Shown here piece by piece: positions 36,389-46,158 of a stretch of DNA of 64,000 nt (positions are counted from its first letter, which is position 1; every line of letters begins with the position of its first letter). Source of the stretch: Brevundimonas subvibrioides ATCC 15264 (lineage in GTDB: Bacteria; Pseudomonadota; Alphaproteobacteria; Caulobacterales; Caulobacteraceae); the NCBI RefSeq assembly GCF_000144605.1, contig NC_014375.1:1426001-1490000 (forward strand). Direction: 5' to 3'. Both the position numbers and the translations under genes were made by a program. Below the pieces are notes generated by a model. It did not search any database. It was not told the DNA's origin and was given only the letters and a program-made list of their open reading frames with translations.

Positions 36389-37519
36389 TCAGCCGCCGAC
36401 GTGACCCATCAGGGCGCGGAACTCGCGCGCGGCTGCGGAGGGGGGGAGGGACATGCGTCCGTGATAGCCGACGTCGCCGCCGCCCGGCCAGCCGTCGCTC
36501 ATGGAGCGGATCTCCTCCAGCACGGCGGGGAAGACGGCGCGATCGATGCCGACGGCGGCGCACAGCAGGAACAGCGCATCCGGGCTGGGTCGGACGATCG
36601 CGGCCCGGACCTGGTCAAGGGTGAAGCCCCCGAGCGCGGTCACGCCGTGCTCGAACAGGCTGAGGCGTTTTTCACGGATCGCACGGATCAGAAAACCGGC
36701 CCGCAGTTGTCCGGCGCTCTGCAGCTTGGCGACCAGCCGACGCTCCATCTCCTCCTTGTCGATGATGGAGACCGCCTCTTCGATCCCCTTCGGTTCGGCC
36801 AGCGGGGGACGGGTGACGGCGTCGATCGCGACGGCGAGCTTGCTCTCGTCCACTCTGAACCGTTCGCCGATCGCCTCGCGCAGGGCCTGACCGACCCATT
36901 GATAGAGCTGTGTCGCCAGGGCGTCGTTCAGGCGCGGGTGACGCGTCAGGGGCGCGCGCAGGGCGGCGATGCGGCGAGAGTGTTCCACCAGGCGACCCAG
37001 GGCATCCTCGCTGACCTGGGCGGTCCGGTTGGCGGCCAAGGCCGTCAGGGTGGCCGGGTCGCCCCGGTCGATGATGGCGTCGGCGACGCTGCCGCTGATG
37101 TGCGGCCGGCGAGCCACCTCGATCTGGTGCTCGATGGTCGCTTCGACCAGGACGCGCAGCAGATCGTGATCGTTCAGCAGCGGACTGGCGGCGATGACGG
37201 GGCGGGCGATCTCGATCTCGTCCAGCGCCAGCATCGCGATCAGGGCCGGCGGGGCCCACTCCGCCGAAGCCAGGCTTTCGGACAGGGCCTTGCGGATATC
37301 GCGCTCGGCCTGGCGGGCGATGATCATGAAGATGTCGCCGAGCAGGGGGGAGGCTTCGGCTCCCGGAGGCGTCGCATCGCACAGGGCGGCGATCCCGAGG
37401 AGCAGCCGGCGACGGTCATCCGTGGTCTTGCCGCGGGCGAGTTCCAGCAGTCGCGATGCGGACGTCAAAGCCTCGGCGTCGGAAGGCTGGGACGTCTGCA
37501 GGCGGATGACAGCGGTCAC
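36389..37519 (-). CDS. DUF2336 protein, second copy
   Basis: The 376-residue protein is a paralogue of the product of 33828-34973. Shared segments include [40 protein letters not shown] and [16 protein letters not shown], in the same order and spacing. It is helical and soluble with no signal peptide. The GTG at 37519 is chosen because GGAG lies six bases upstream; an in-frame ATG at 37591 lacks such a site. Function is unknown. The nearby gene order is DUF2336 - Hpt - nadK - DUF2336. Confidence 0.8.
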   Translation of the reverse strand: MTAVIRLQTSQPSDAEALTSASRLLELARGKTTDDRRRLLLGIAALCDATPPGAEASPLLGDIFMIIARQAERDIRKALSESLASAEWAPPALIAMLALDEIEIARPVIAASPLLNDHDLLRVLVEATIEHQIEVARRPHISGSVADAIIDRGDPATLTALAANRTAQVSEDALGRLVEHSRRIAALRAPLTRHPRLNDALATQLYQWVGQALREAIGERFRVDESKLAVAIDAVTRPPLAEPKGIEEAVSIIDKEEMERRLVAKLQSAGQLRAGFLIRAIREKRLSLFEHGVTALGGFTLDQVRAAIVRPSPDALFLLCAAVGIDRAVFPAVLEEIRSMSDGWPGGGDVGYHGRMSLPPSAAAREFRALMGHVGG

Positions 37520-37676
37520 GGGGGGCTCCGGTCGGAAGGCATCCGAACACGGCACAGCTTGGCCGCAGGTCGTGAAAACTTGGTTAATCAAGCCTGAACG
37601 CGGTCCGGCTTGACCGCATCACGGGTTGGCGCGAGGGTCCCGGCCGACGTTCGTTAACGCCGATCAGGAGTGAACC

Positions 37677-38441
37677 ATGGCCGACGGTGCCGCCCAGAGC
37701 CTGAAGTCGCGTGTTTCGGCCGAAGAATGGCAGGCGCGCGTCGATCTGGCCGCCCTGTATCGCCTCGTCGCCCTGCACGGCTGGGACGATATGATCTTCA
37801 CCCACATCTCCGCCCGCGTCCCGGGGCCGGAGCACCATTTCCTGATCAATCCGTACGGGCTCTACTTCGAGGAGATCACGGCCTCGTCGCTGGTGAAGGT
37901 CGATCTGGACGGCAATATCGTCCAGGAGACCCAGAGCTTCATCAATCCGGCCGGATTTACGATCCATTCGGCGGTCCATGCCGCCCGCGAGGACGCACAC
38001 TACGTCATCCATCTGCACACCGTGGCGGGCGTGGGCGTGGCGGCGCAGGCGGAGGGCCTGCTGCCGATCGGCCAGAACGCCTGCCTGCTGCAGCATCAGG
38101 TCGCGTACCACGGCTACGAGGGCCTTGCGCTGAACCATGACGAGCGCGAACGGCTGGTGGCGGACCTTGGGGACAAGCCGCTGATGCTGTTGCGCAACCA
38201 CGGGACGCTCGCGGTCGGCCAGACGGCGGCGGCGGCCTGGGTCGGGATGTTCTTCCTGGAGCGGGCCTGTGCCCAGCAGATCGCCGCCCTGTCGGGTGGG
38301 CGCGAGCATGTCCTGATGGCCCCCGACGCCGCCCAGGCCGAGACGAAGGAACAGGGCAAGGGCATTGGCTTCATCTCCAGCCTGGCCTGGCCGGGCGCGC
38401 TGCGGCTGCTGGAGCGGAAATCGCCCGGCTACGACGCCTGA
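37677..38441 (+). CDS. Class II aldolase/adducin domain protein
   Basis: The 254-residue protein belongs to the class II aldolase/adducin family. Metal-binding histidines are in HYVIHLHTVAGVGVAAQAEG (HxH), with a further His in LLRNHGTLAVGQTAAAAWVG. GWDDMIFTHISARVPGPEHH and FLINPYGLYFEEITASSLVK match the N-terminal half. Members split or epimerise sugar phosphates, or act in other aldol reactions; the substrate cannot be told. The next gene starts within its stop codon (TGATG), which implies co-translation. Confidence 0.88.
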   Translation: MADGAAQSLKSRVSAEEWQARVDLAALYRLVALHGWDDMIFTHISARVPGPEHHFLINPYGLYFEEITASSLVKVDLDGNIVQETQSFINPAGFTIHSAVHAAREDAHYVIHLHTVAGVGVAAQAEGLLPIGQNACLLQHQVAYHGYEGLALNHDERERLVADLGDKPLMLLRNHGTLAVGQTAAAAWVGMFFLERACAQQIAALSGGREHVLMAPDAAQAETKEQGKGIGFISSLAWPGALRLLERKSPGYDA

Positions 38442-39223
38442 TGCTGGGCCGCTGCCTTGCGGGCGTTGTGCTCGCGGCAGCGGCGTCGTCGGTCGAGGCC
38501 GGGGCCTGGACCCAGAAGAAGGGCCGGGCGCAGGTCATCCTGAAGGCCGAGGTGATGCGGGCGAGGGACGGCTACGATTCCTCGGGCCGGACTGTGCCGA
38601 TGCCCGCGGCGCGCGAGGATCGGGCCATCGGGGTCTTCGCCGAGTACGGCGTGACAGACCGGGTGACGCTGCAGTTCAAGGGTGACTGGCAGTCGGGCGA
38701 GGATGCCTTCGTCGACTATCAGGGCCGGGGTCCGGCCGAGATCGGGCTGACCTGGCAGGCCTGGCGCGACGACCGGACGGCCGTCAGCCTGTATGCCGGC
38801 TATGCGATCGCGGGCGAGGGGCGGAACGCCGGTTACGCCGCGCCGGGCGTCGGTGACCAGGATTGGGAAGTGAGGGCATCGGTCGGCCGGTCGTTTGGCG
38901 ACGGCCAGGGCTGGGCGGGCCGTCTGATCCCCGGACAGGCCTTCGTCGAGGTCCAGGCGGCGCGGCGGATGCGCGACGGGCTGCCCGACGAGACGCGCGC
39001 GGATTTCACGGTCGGCAGCCGGTTCGGGCAGGGCTGGATGGTTCTGGGCCAGGCGTTCGGAGGCGTCACCGACGACGCGGGCGCGCGCTGGCTGTCGGTC
39101 GAGACGTCGGTCGTGCGTGACCTTGGATCCTGGAGCCTGCAGGCGGGCTGGCGGCGGACGGTGGCAGGGCGCGAGACGCCCCTGGCCGAGGGTCCCGTGG
39201 TTGCGATCTGGCGGCGGTTCTGA
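38441..39223 (+). CDS. Probable outer-membrane or periplasmic beta-rich protein, unknown function
   Basis: The 260-residue protein has a short signal peptide (MLGRCLAGVVLAAAASSVEA, then GAWTQKKG). A succession of amphipathic beta strands follows (VTLQFKGDWQSGED, AEIGLTWQAWRDD, AVSLYAGYAIAG, WEVRASVGRSFGD, TLGSR-like TVGSRFGQGWMVLG), ending WAIWRRF-like in VVAIWRRF with a C-terminal Phe. This is the form of a small outer-membrane barrel. No family is recognised. It is translationally coupled to the aldolase gene, though the functional link is unclear. Confidence 0.65.
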   Translation: MLGRCLAGVVLAAAASSVEAGAWTQKKGRAQVILKAEVMRARDGYDSSGRTVPMPAAREDRAIGVFAEYGVTDRVTLQFKGDWQSGEDAFVDYQGRGPAEIGLTWQAWRDDRTAVSLYAGYAIAGEGRNAGYAAPGVGDQDWEVRASVGRSFGDGQGWAGRLIPGQAFVEVQAARRMRDGLPDETRADFTVGSRFGQGWMVLGQAFGGVTDDAGARWLSVETSVVRDLGSWSLQAGWRRTVAGRETPLAEGPVVAIWRRF

Positions 39224-39313
39224 CACCCGGGCACCCGTGGTGGAATGCCGCGACGGAAACCGGAACGGCTCACGTTACAAACTCTTTAAGTTGCCTCGTG
39301 AAGCGGAACGGCT

Positions 39314-40519
39314 ATGCCGTCCGACGTGAATTCTGGAGTCGGTGCCCGCGTGATCAAACGTCATTTCTTCCTCGTCGCCGCGGCGGTGGTCCTGGGTCTC
39401 ATGATCGTGGCCGCCGTGATGCGCGTGGCGTTTGCCGGCGACGAAGCGGGCGCGGGCGGCCCCGGTGGGGGCCGTGGCGGCGGTCGCGGGCAGGCCGTCG
39501 AGGCGGCTGTGGTCGTGCAGCGCCCCTTCAGCGACCAGATCAACGTGCTGGGCGTCGCGCGCGGTCAGCGCTCGGTCAACATCACCTCCAGCACCAGCCA
39601 GCTGATCACGCGCGTCTTGTTCCGGGACGGCCAGCGGGTCGCGGCCGGCACGCCGCTCGTCCAGTTGCAGGCCGGCGAGGAAGAGGCCGGCATCATCGAG
39701 GCGCGGGCCCGGGTCGGGCTGGCCGAGACGCAGTACGAACGCTACGCCGCGCTGGGCGAGCAGGGCTATGCTCCCCGGATGATGGTCGAGCAATACCGGG
39801 CCGAGCTGGCCACCGCCCGTGCCACGTTGCAGGCCGCGCTGGCGCGCCAGGGCGACCTTTCCATCCGCGCGCCCTTCGCCGGCACCCTTGGATTGTCCAC
39901 GGTCACCGCAGGCACCCTGATCAGCCCCGGCGCGGTCATCACCACGCTGGACGACACCTCGGTGATCCGCGTCGATTTCCCGGTGCCGGAACGCTACCTC
40001 GGCGTGCTGCGGTCGGGGCTTTCGATCACGGCCACCGCGGACGCCTATGGCAACGAACAGTTCTCCGGGCGGATCGCGCTGGTGGATACCCGCATCAACG
40101 AGACGACCCGCGCGGTGACGGCGCGCGCCGAGTTCCCCAATCCGGGCGGACGCATCCGGCCGGGCATGCTGATGCGGGTGGCCATCCAGCAGGGCCAGCG
40201 CCAGACGCCCGCCGTGCCTGAAGCGGCCGTGCAGTATGAGGGCGACGGAGCCTTCGTGTATCGCATCGCGGCCGGCGAGCGGGGCTCCACGGCCCAGCGC
40301 GTCGAGGTCGAGACCGGGGCGGTCGAGGGCGGCTACGTCGAGATCGTATCGGGCCTGAACGCCAACGACCGGGTCGTCGCCGGCGGCCTGAACCGCATCC
40401 AGCCCAATGCGCCGGTGACGGTGGGTGGGGCCGGAGGCGCACAGCGGGCCGGAGCGACGGCACCGACTGGCGCGGCCGCTCGGAACGCCGCCGCTCAGCC
40501 GCAGGCGGCCGCGCGATGA
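39314..40519 (+). CDS. RND efflux periplasmic adaptor subunit
   Basis: This membrane-fusion protein connects an RND pump to an outer-membrane channel. The 401-residue product has an N-terminal membrane anchor (HFFLVAAAVVLGLMIVAAVM), a Gly-rich linker, then lipoyl and barrel-sandwich segments (RVLFRDGQRVAAGTPLVQLQ, IRAPFAGTLGLSTVTAGTLI). The beta-barrel region is TRAVTARAEFPNPGGRIRPG. The start may be ATG at 39314 or GTG at 39350 (VIKRHFFL); the latter begins nearer the membrane anchor. It overlaps the pump gene by four bases. Confidence 0.9.
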   Translation: MPSDVNSGVGARVIKRHFFLVAAAVVLGLMIVAAVMRVAFAGDEAGAGGPGGGRGGGRGQAVEAAVVVQRPFSDQINVLGVARGQRSVNITSSTSQLITRVLFRDGQRVAAGTPLVQLQAGEEEAGIIEARARVGLAETQYERYAALGEQGYAPRMMVEQYRAELATARATLQAALARQGDLSIRAPFAGTLGLSTVTAGTLISPGAVITTLDDTSVIRVDFPVPERYLGVLRSGLSITATADAYGNEQFSGRIALVDTRINETTRAVTARAEFPNPGGRIRPGMLMRVAIQQGQRQTPAVPEAAVQYEGDGAFVYRIAAGERGSTAQRVEVETGAVEGGYVEIVSGLNANDRVVAGGLNRIQPNAPVTVGGAGGAQRAGATAPTGAAARNAAAQPQAAAR

Positions 40520-43500
40520 TGCTGTCCGACGTTTCCGTCCGGCGGCCGGTGTTGGCGGCCGTGGCCGCCATCGTGCTGTGCGTGATCGGGGCCGCTGCCT
40601 TCTTCTTCCTGCCGGTGCGCGAACTGCCGGACGTCGATCCGCCGATCGTGTCGGTCTCCACCAGCTATGCCGGGGCCTCGGCCGAGGTCATCGAGAACCG
40701 GATTACCGAGCCGATCGAGCAGCAGGTCGCCGGGATCCAGGGTGTCGAGCGGATCACCTCGTCCAGCCGGGACGGGCGCTCGAACGTCACCATCGAATTC
40801 GCCCTGGATCGCGACATCGACGTCGCGGCCTCCGACGTGCGCGACCGGGTCAGCCGGGTGCAGGGGCGCCTGCCCGACCAGGCCCAGCCGCCGGAAGTCT
40901 CCAAGGCGGACTCCGACAGCCAGCCGATCATGATCCTGTTCCTGCGGTCGTCGTCGATGAACCGGCTGGAGCTGACCGACTATGCCGACCGCTATCTGCT
41001 GGACCGGCTGGCGACCGTGCCGGGCGTGGCCCAAGCCCAGATCTATGGCGAGCAGCGCTATGCCATGCGCATCTGGCTGGACGCCGACGCCATGGGCGCG
41101 CGCGGCCTGACCGTCTCCGACGTCGAACAATCCCTGAGTAGCCAGAACGTCGAACTGCCGGCCGGTGCGCTGGAGTCGACCGACAAGGACTACACCGTCC
41201 GCGTGGCCCGGACCTATGCGCGGGCCCAGGACTTCGCCCAGCTGCCGATCGGCACGACCGGGTCCGCCTCCATCGGCTCGGCGGGAGCCTCCGGCGCGGT
41301 CTCCACCGGGTCGATTCCGAACGGATCGGGGGCCAGCGGCGCGCTGCAGCCGCGGGCCAGCTATGTGACCCGCCTGGGCGACATCGCCCGGGTCGAGGAG
41401 GCTCCGGCGGAAGCGCGTCGCCTGTTCCGGGGTAACGGCCTGGATCAGATCGGTCTGGCCGTGACGCGTCAGGCCCAGTCGAACGATCTGGAAATCTCCA
41501 AGGGCGTCGAGGCCCTGGTGGAGGAAATCCGGCCCAGCCTGCCCGACGACACCGAACTGGTCGTGGGCTCCGACAACTCGGTCTTCACCTCGCACGCCAT
41601 CGACGAGGTCTGGATCACCATCGGGATTTCCATGGCGCTGGTCGCCCTGGTGAACTTCATCTTCCTGGGCAGCCTCCGGGCAGCGCTGATCCCGTCCATC
41701 GTGGCCCCGATCTGCCTGCTGTCGACCTTCATCGTCCTGGCGCCGCTGGGCTTCTCGCTGAACCTGCTGACCCTGCTGGCCCTCGTGCTCGCGATCGGTC
41801 TGGTGGTCGATGACGCCATCGTGGTGGTCGAGAACATCCAGCGCCGGCTGGACCACGGCGAGCCGCCGCTGGTGGCCGCAGAGCGCGGAACGCGTCAGGT
41901 CTTCTTCGCCGTCATCGCCACCACCATCACCCTGCTGTCGGTGTTCGCCCCGCTTCTGTTCCTTCCGGGATACGTCGGGCGGCTGTTCGTGGAGCTGGCG
42001 GCTGCGATCGCGGCGGCCGTGGCCTTCTCCGCCTTCCTCGCGCTCAGCCTGTCGCCGATGCTGGCCTCCAAGATCCTGCGGCCCGCCGCCGGATCCGGCT
42101 GGGTGGCGCGCAAAGTCGACTGGGCCATGGACGGCCTGAAGAACTCCTATGCGGACTCGCTGAAGATGCTGGTCGGCAAGCGGATCGCCGTCATCGGCGT
42201 GTCGCTGCTGATCGTGCTGGTCGGGGCAAGTGCGGCGACCATGTTCGTGACCCTGCCGGACGAGCTGGTGCCGCCGGAGGATCGCGGCCGGGTTCAGGTC
42301 CGGGTGCAGGGTCCTGAGGGGGCCGGCTTCGACTACACCCGCAAGATCATGCTGGGCCTCGAGCCCATCCTGGCCGAGTACAAGGCCAACGGCGAGGTCG
42401 AGAGCTATCTGATCTCCTCGCCCGGCTTCGGCGGTGGCAGCTTCAACTCCGGCAACGCCTCGCTGATCCTGAAGGACTGGTCCGAGCGGGACCGGTCGGC
42501 GGACGAGATCGCCCAGGAACTGAACGGCAAGCTGCGCGGCCAGACCGGCGCGCAGGTCAATGCGTCGGTTCCGGGAGCCTTCCAGCGGGGAGGCGGCGGC
42601 GGCAACTCGATCGAGATGATCGTGACCGGATCCGAGTACGCCGAGATCTACAACTGGCTGCAGCCCGTCCTGGCGGCGGCGCAGGAAAACCCGGGTTTTT
42701 CGCGTCCACGCCTGAACTATGAGCCCAACGCACCGCGCGTACTGGTCGAGGTCGATCCCGAGAAGGCCGCAGCGCTGGGCGTCTCGTCCCAGGAGATCGG
42801 CCGGACCCTGGAGACCATGTTCGGCTCCCGGCTGGCCACGACCTATATCCGGGGCGGGCAGGAGTACGACGTGATCCTGCAGACGGATCGCGAGGACCGT
42901 TCGTCGCTGGCCGATCTGGAAACCCTGTATGTCGGAGCCGGGTCGGGTGCCCTGGTGCCCCTGTCGTCGGTGGTCACCACCAAGACGTCGGGCGACACGC
43001 CGGACCGTCGGCGTCTGGACCGGCAACGGGCCATCACCCTGTCGGCCGACCTCAATCCGGGTACGACGATCGCCGATGCCGTGGCGTTCATGGACACCCA
43101 GATCGCGGAACAGCCGAGAGGGGTGGTCAACATCCAGTACGGCGGCGCGGCGCGCGACCAGCAGGAGGCGGGTGGAGCCGTGGCCTGGGCCTTCGCACTG
43201 GCCCTGCTGCTGGTGTTCCTGGTGCTGGCGGCGCAGTTCGAAAGCTGGATCACCCCGGCGGTCATCATGCTGACGGTGCCCCTGGCAGCGGCGGGCGGTC
43301 TGTTCGGCCTGTTCATGGCGGGCTCGAGCCTGAACATCTATTCCCAGATCGGGCTGATCATCCTGATCGGCATCGCGGCCAAGAACGGCATCCTGATCGT
43401 GGAGTTCGCCAACCAGCTGCGGGACCAGGGCCGATCGATCACCGAAGCGATCATCGAAAGCTCTTCGCTGCGCCTGCGGCCGATCATCATGACCTCGATC

Positions 43501-43749
43501 GCGACCGCTTTCGGGGCCCTGCCGCTGGCGCTCTGGCAGGGTGCCGGGGAAGGCAGCCGTCAGACGATCGGGGTGGTGATCTTCACCGGTGCCATGTTCT
43601 CGACCCTGCTGACGCTGTTCGTCGTGCCGGTGATCTACGGGGCCCTGGCCCGGTTCACCAAGTCGCCCGAGTACACGGCCCGCAAGATCGAGGAGTGGGA
43701 GGCCCAGGAAGCCACCGCCAACGATCCGGTCCCAGCAGCCGCGGAGTAG
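40516..43749 (+). CDS. RND efflux pump permease (AcrB/MexF-like)
   Basis: This 1077-residue proton-driven inner-membrane pump of the hydrophobe/amphiphile efflux type has twelve predicted helices with two large periplasmic loops. The proton-relay Asp pair is in AIGLVVDDAIVVVENIQRRL (helix 4) and the matching helix 10 segment is GLIILIGIAAKNGILIVEFA. An unusual Gly/Ser/Ala-rich stretch (about residues 246-280) interrupts the first periplasmic region just before the conserved VTRLGDIARVEEAP. Substrates are unknown. It forms an operon with the adaptor at 39314-40519; no TolC-like channel gene is adjacent. Confidence 0.93.
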   Translation: MMLSDVSVRRPVLAAVAAIVLCVIGAAAFFFLPVRELPDVDPPIVSVSTSYAGASAEVIENRITEPIEQQVAGIQGVERITSSSRDGRSNVTIEFALDRDIDVAASDVRDRVSRVQGRLPDQAQPPEVSKADSDSQPIMILFLRSSSMNRLELTDYADRYLLDRLATVPGVAQAQIYGEQRYAMRIWLDADAMGARGLTVSDVEQSLSSQNVELPAGALESTDKDYTVRVARTYARAQDFAQLPIGTTGSASIGSAGASGAVSTGSIPNGSGASGALQPRASYVTRLGDIARVEEAPAEARRLFRGNGLDQIGLAVTRQAQSNDLEISKGVEALVEEIRPSLPDDTELVVGSDNSVFTSHAIDEVWITIGISMALVALVNFIFLGSLRAALIPSIVAPICLLSTFIVLAPLGFSLNLLTLLALVLAIGLVVDDAIVVVENIQRRLDHGEPPLVAAERGTRQVFFAVIATTITLLSVFAPLLFLPGYVGRLFVELAAAIAAAVAFSAFLALSLSPMLASKILRPAAGSGWVARKVDWAMDGLKNSYADSLKMLVGKRIAVIGVSLLIVLVGASAATMFVTLPDELVPPEDRGRVQVRVQGPEGAGFDYTRKIMLGLEPILAEYKANGEVESYLISSPGFGGGSFNSGNASLILKDWSERDRSADEIAQELNGKLRGQTGAQVNASVPGAFQRGGGGGNSIEMIVTGSEYAEIYNWLQPVLAAAQENPGFSRPRLNYEPNAPRVLVEVDPEKAAALGVSSQEIGRTLETMFGSRLATTYIRGGQEYDVILQTDREDRSSLADLETLYVGAGSGALVPLSSVVTTKTSGDTPDRRRLDRQRAITLSADLNPGTTIADAVAFMDTQIAEQPRGVVNIQYGGAARDQQEAGGAVAWAFALALLLVFLVLAAQFESWITPAVIMLTVPLAAAGGLFGLFMAGSSLNIYSQIGLIILIGIAAKNGILIVEFANQLRDQGRSITEAIIESSSLRLRPIIMTSIATAFGALPLALWQGAGEGSRQTIGVVIFTGAMFSTLLTLFVVPVIYGALARFTKSPEYTARKIEEWEAQEATANDPVPAAAE

Positions 43750-43928
43750 TCACCGTCGTCTCCCTTCCTTACCCCGCGTGAGGGAGGGGGCCGCGGCCTC
43801 GCCGTCAGGGCGGGATCGGCCTGGGTGTGAGCACCGTCATGCCGGTCGCGGCTTCGCCTGCGGCGACGCGTCTCGCCCCGTGAAGGCGAGGGAGAATATC
43901 TTGCCTCTGGACGAACGTCTTCCGCGTC

Positions 43929-43943
43929 TGATAAGCGTTCGCA
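43929..43943. promoter_or_regulatory. Weak Fur-box-like sequence upstream of feoA
   Basis: TGATAAGCGTTCGCA lies 43 bases before feoA and can be read as a degenerate 7-1-7 inverted repeat, as in Fur sites, with only four of seven pairs matching. The location is right for iron control of feoAB, but the match is poor. The rest of 43750-43985 holds only a short CTCCC...GGGAG hairpin. Confidence 0.3.
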
Positions 43944-43985
43944 TGTAACGGGGACTCAGAGCTGGTCCCTGACAAGGCGAGTGTC

Positions 43986-44258
43986 ATGAGCAACGTGATT
44001 TCCCTGTCCGAAGCGCGTCTGGGCGACAAGGGTGTCATCACCCGGGTCGGCGCGGATGCCCGCGACGAACATGGAGCCGAGCTGGAGCGCCGCCTGCTGG
44101 AGCTGGGCCTGGTCGAAGGGGCCGTGATCCAGCTGCTGCATCAGGGTGCGATCGGCAAGGATCCCATGGCGTTGAAGGTGGATGACATGCGTGTCGCCCT
44201 GCGGCGTCGCGAGGCGCGCGGCCTGACCATCGAGCTGTTCGCTCAAGCCGCCGAGTAG
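43986..44258 (+). CDS. feoA: FeoA family protein
   Basis: This 90-residue SH3-like cytoplasmic partner of the ferrous iron transporter FeoB contains VITRVGADARDEHGAELERR and LLELGLVEGAVIQLLHQGAI, the characteristic FeoA core, and ends with DDMRVALRRREARGLTIEL. It lies two bases before feoB. Its role is thought to be regulating FeoB GTPase or assembly. Confidence 0.92.
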   Translation: MSNVISLSEARLGDKGVITRVGADARDEHGAELERRLLELGLVEGAVIQLLHQGAIGKDPMALKVDDMRVALRRREARGLTIELFAQAAE

Positions 44259-44260
44259 GC

Positions 44261-46132
44261 ATGGACGTCGCCGTCAGGCCCGTCCGGGTCGCGCTGGTCG
44301 GCAATCCCAATTCGGGCAAGACCGCGCTGTTCAACGCCCTGACCGGGGCCCACCAGAAAGTCGCCAACTACGCGGGCGTCACCGTCGAGCGCAAGGAGGG
44401 CCGGGTTCTGGCCGCGTCCGGCCGGTCGATGTCGGTGCTGGACCTGCCCGGCACCTATTCTCTGCGCGCCCGCAGTCCCGATGAAGAGGTCACCCGCGAC
44501 GCCGTCCTGGGCCGGCTTCAGGGCGAGGCCGTGCCGGACGTGATCGTGGCGGTGGCCGATGCGACCAACCTGCGGCTGGTGCTGCGGCTGATCCTTGAGC
44601 TGAAGGCGGTCGGTCGGCCGATGGTGCTGGCGCTCAACATGTACGACATCGCACAGCGCCAGGGCCTGCGGATCGACCTCGAGCGGCTGTCGGCGGCGCT
44701 GGACGTGCCGATCTTCACCACCGTGGCGACGCGCAAGCGCGGCATCGCCGAACTGGTCGAAGGGATCGAGACGGCCGCCGGACCGGGCTTGATGTCCGCC
44801 GGCGACGGCTGGACCGCGCCGGATGCCGAGGCCCTGCGCGGAGCCCACCGCCGGGCCGAGCAGATCATGCGCGACTGCGTGCGACCGCCCGAGCGGCCCG
44901 ACACCCTGACCGGCAAGATCGACGGTGTTCTGCTGCACCCCGTGGCCGGGCTGGCCATCCTGATGGTGCTGCTGTTCGTCATGTTCCAGGCGGTCTTCAC
45001 CTGGGCCACTCCCCTGATGGACGGGATCGAGGCGGGCTTCGGCTGGCTGGGCCTGCAGGTTGCGGCCGTGCTGCCGGACGGGCTGCTCCAGAGCCTGGTG
45101 ATCGACGGGATCATCTCGGGCGTGGGGTCCGTGCTGGTCTTCCTGCCGCAGATCCTGATCCTGTTCTTGTTCATCATCGTGCTGGAGGACTTCGGGTATA
45201 TGGCCCGGGCGGCCTTCCTGATGGACCGGATCATGGGCGGCGCGGGGCTGCACGGGCGCGCGTTCATCCCCCTGCTGTCCAGCTTCGCCTGCGCCATTCC
45301 GGGGATCATGGCGGCGCGGGTGATCGATTCGAAGCGGGACCGGCTGACCACCATCATGGTGGCCCCGCTGATGACCTGCTCGGCCCGGATCCCGGTCTAT
45401 ACGCTGATTATCGCCGCCTTCATTCCCAACGAGACGGTCTGGGGCTTCGCCAACCTGCAGGGTCTGGTGATGTTCGGCCTGTATGCGGCGGGGATCATCA
45501 GCGCCCTGCTGGTCTCCTTCGTCATCCGCAAGGTGTTCTGGAGGGGGGCAGTCGAGCCCTTCATGATGGAACTGCCGGCCTACAAGGCCCCGGACGTGAA
45601 ATCGGTGGCCATCAATCTGTGGCTGCGGGCCCGCATCTTCATGGCGCGGGCGGCCAAGATCATCCTGCCGCTGATGATCGTCGTCTGGGCCCTGTCGACC
45701 TTCCCCTATCCGCCCGAGGGGGCCGTAGACCCGGCCATCGACTACTCGTTCGCCGGGATGATCGGCCATTCGCTGGAACCCCTCTTCGCGCCGATCGGCT
45801 TCAACTGGCAGATGGTCGTCGCCCTGGTGCCCGGAATGGCGGCGCGCGAGGTGGCGGTGGCCGCGCTGGGCACCGTCTATGCCATCGGCGATGCGGAGGC
45901 GGCCGGCAGCCTGCTCGGCGCCACCCTGGCGGCGCAGTGGTCGCTGGCGACCGGCCTCAGCTTCCTGGCCTGGTACGTCTTCGCGCCCCAGTGCGTGGCG
46001 ACGCTGGGCGTGGTCAAACGCGAGCTGAACAGCTGGAAGTGGATGTGGGTGATGATCGCCTACATGTTCGCCCTGGCCTATGGCGCGGCGTTCGTGACCT
46101 ACCGCGTGGCCGTCGCCCTGGGTGGCGGCTGA
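44261..46132 (+). CDS. feoB: Ferrous iron transporter FeoB
   Basis: This inner-membrane Fe(II) importer has 623 residues. The N-terminal G domain has G1 GNPNSGKTALFNALTG, G3 DLPGTYSL, and G4 ALNMYDIA in place of NKxD, as is usual for FeoB. Then come the membrane part with Gate motifs (LLSSFACAIPGIMAARVIDS, LMTCSARIPVYTLIIAAFIP) and the second half (AAKIILPLMIVVWALSTFPY). It is shorter than E. coli FeoB (about 770), in keeping with compact alphaproteobacterial forms. Co-transcribed with feoA. Confidence 0.95.
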   Translation: MDVAVRPVRVALVGNPNSGKTALFNALTGAHQKVANYAGVTVERKEGRVLAASGRSMSVLDLPGTYSLRARSPDEEVTRDAVLGRLQGEAVPDVIVAVADATNLRLVLRLILELKAVGRPMVLALNMYDIAQRQGLRIDLERLSAALDVPIFTTVATRKRGIAELVEGIETAAGPGLMSAGDGWTAPDAEALRGAHRRAEQIMRDCVRPPERPDTLTGKIDGVLLHPVAGLAILMVLLFVMFQAVFTWATPLMDGIEAGFGWLGLQVAAVLPDGLLQSLVIDGIISGVGSVLVFLPQILILFLFIIVLEDFGYMARAAFLMDRIMGGAGLHGRAFIPLLSSFACAIPGIMAARVIDSKRDRLTTIMVAPLMTCSARIPVYTLIIAAFIPNETVWGFANLQGLVMFGLYAAGIISALLVSFVIRKVFWRGAVEPFMMELPAYKAPDVKSVAINLWLRARIFMARAAKIILPLMIVVWALSTFPYPPEGAVDPAIDYSFAGMIGHSLEPLFAPIGFNWQMVVALVPGMAAREVAVAALGTVYAIGDAEAAGSLLGATLAAQWSLATGLSFLAWYVFAPQCVATLGVVKRELNSWKWMWVMIAYMFALAYGAAFVTYRVAVALGGG

Positions 46133-46158
46133 GGCCCGAACCGCGCTAAGCGGGATCC

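Noticed and set aside
40495..43026. 843-residue minus-strand open frame opposite the RND pump gene
   Set aside because: Composition rich in Arg, Gly, Asp, His and Gln with no domain; it is the antisense of a well-recognised RND permease.
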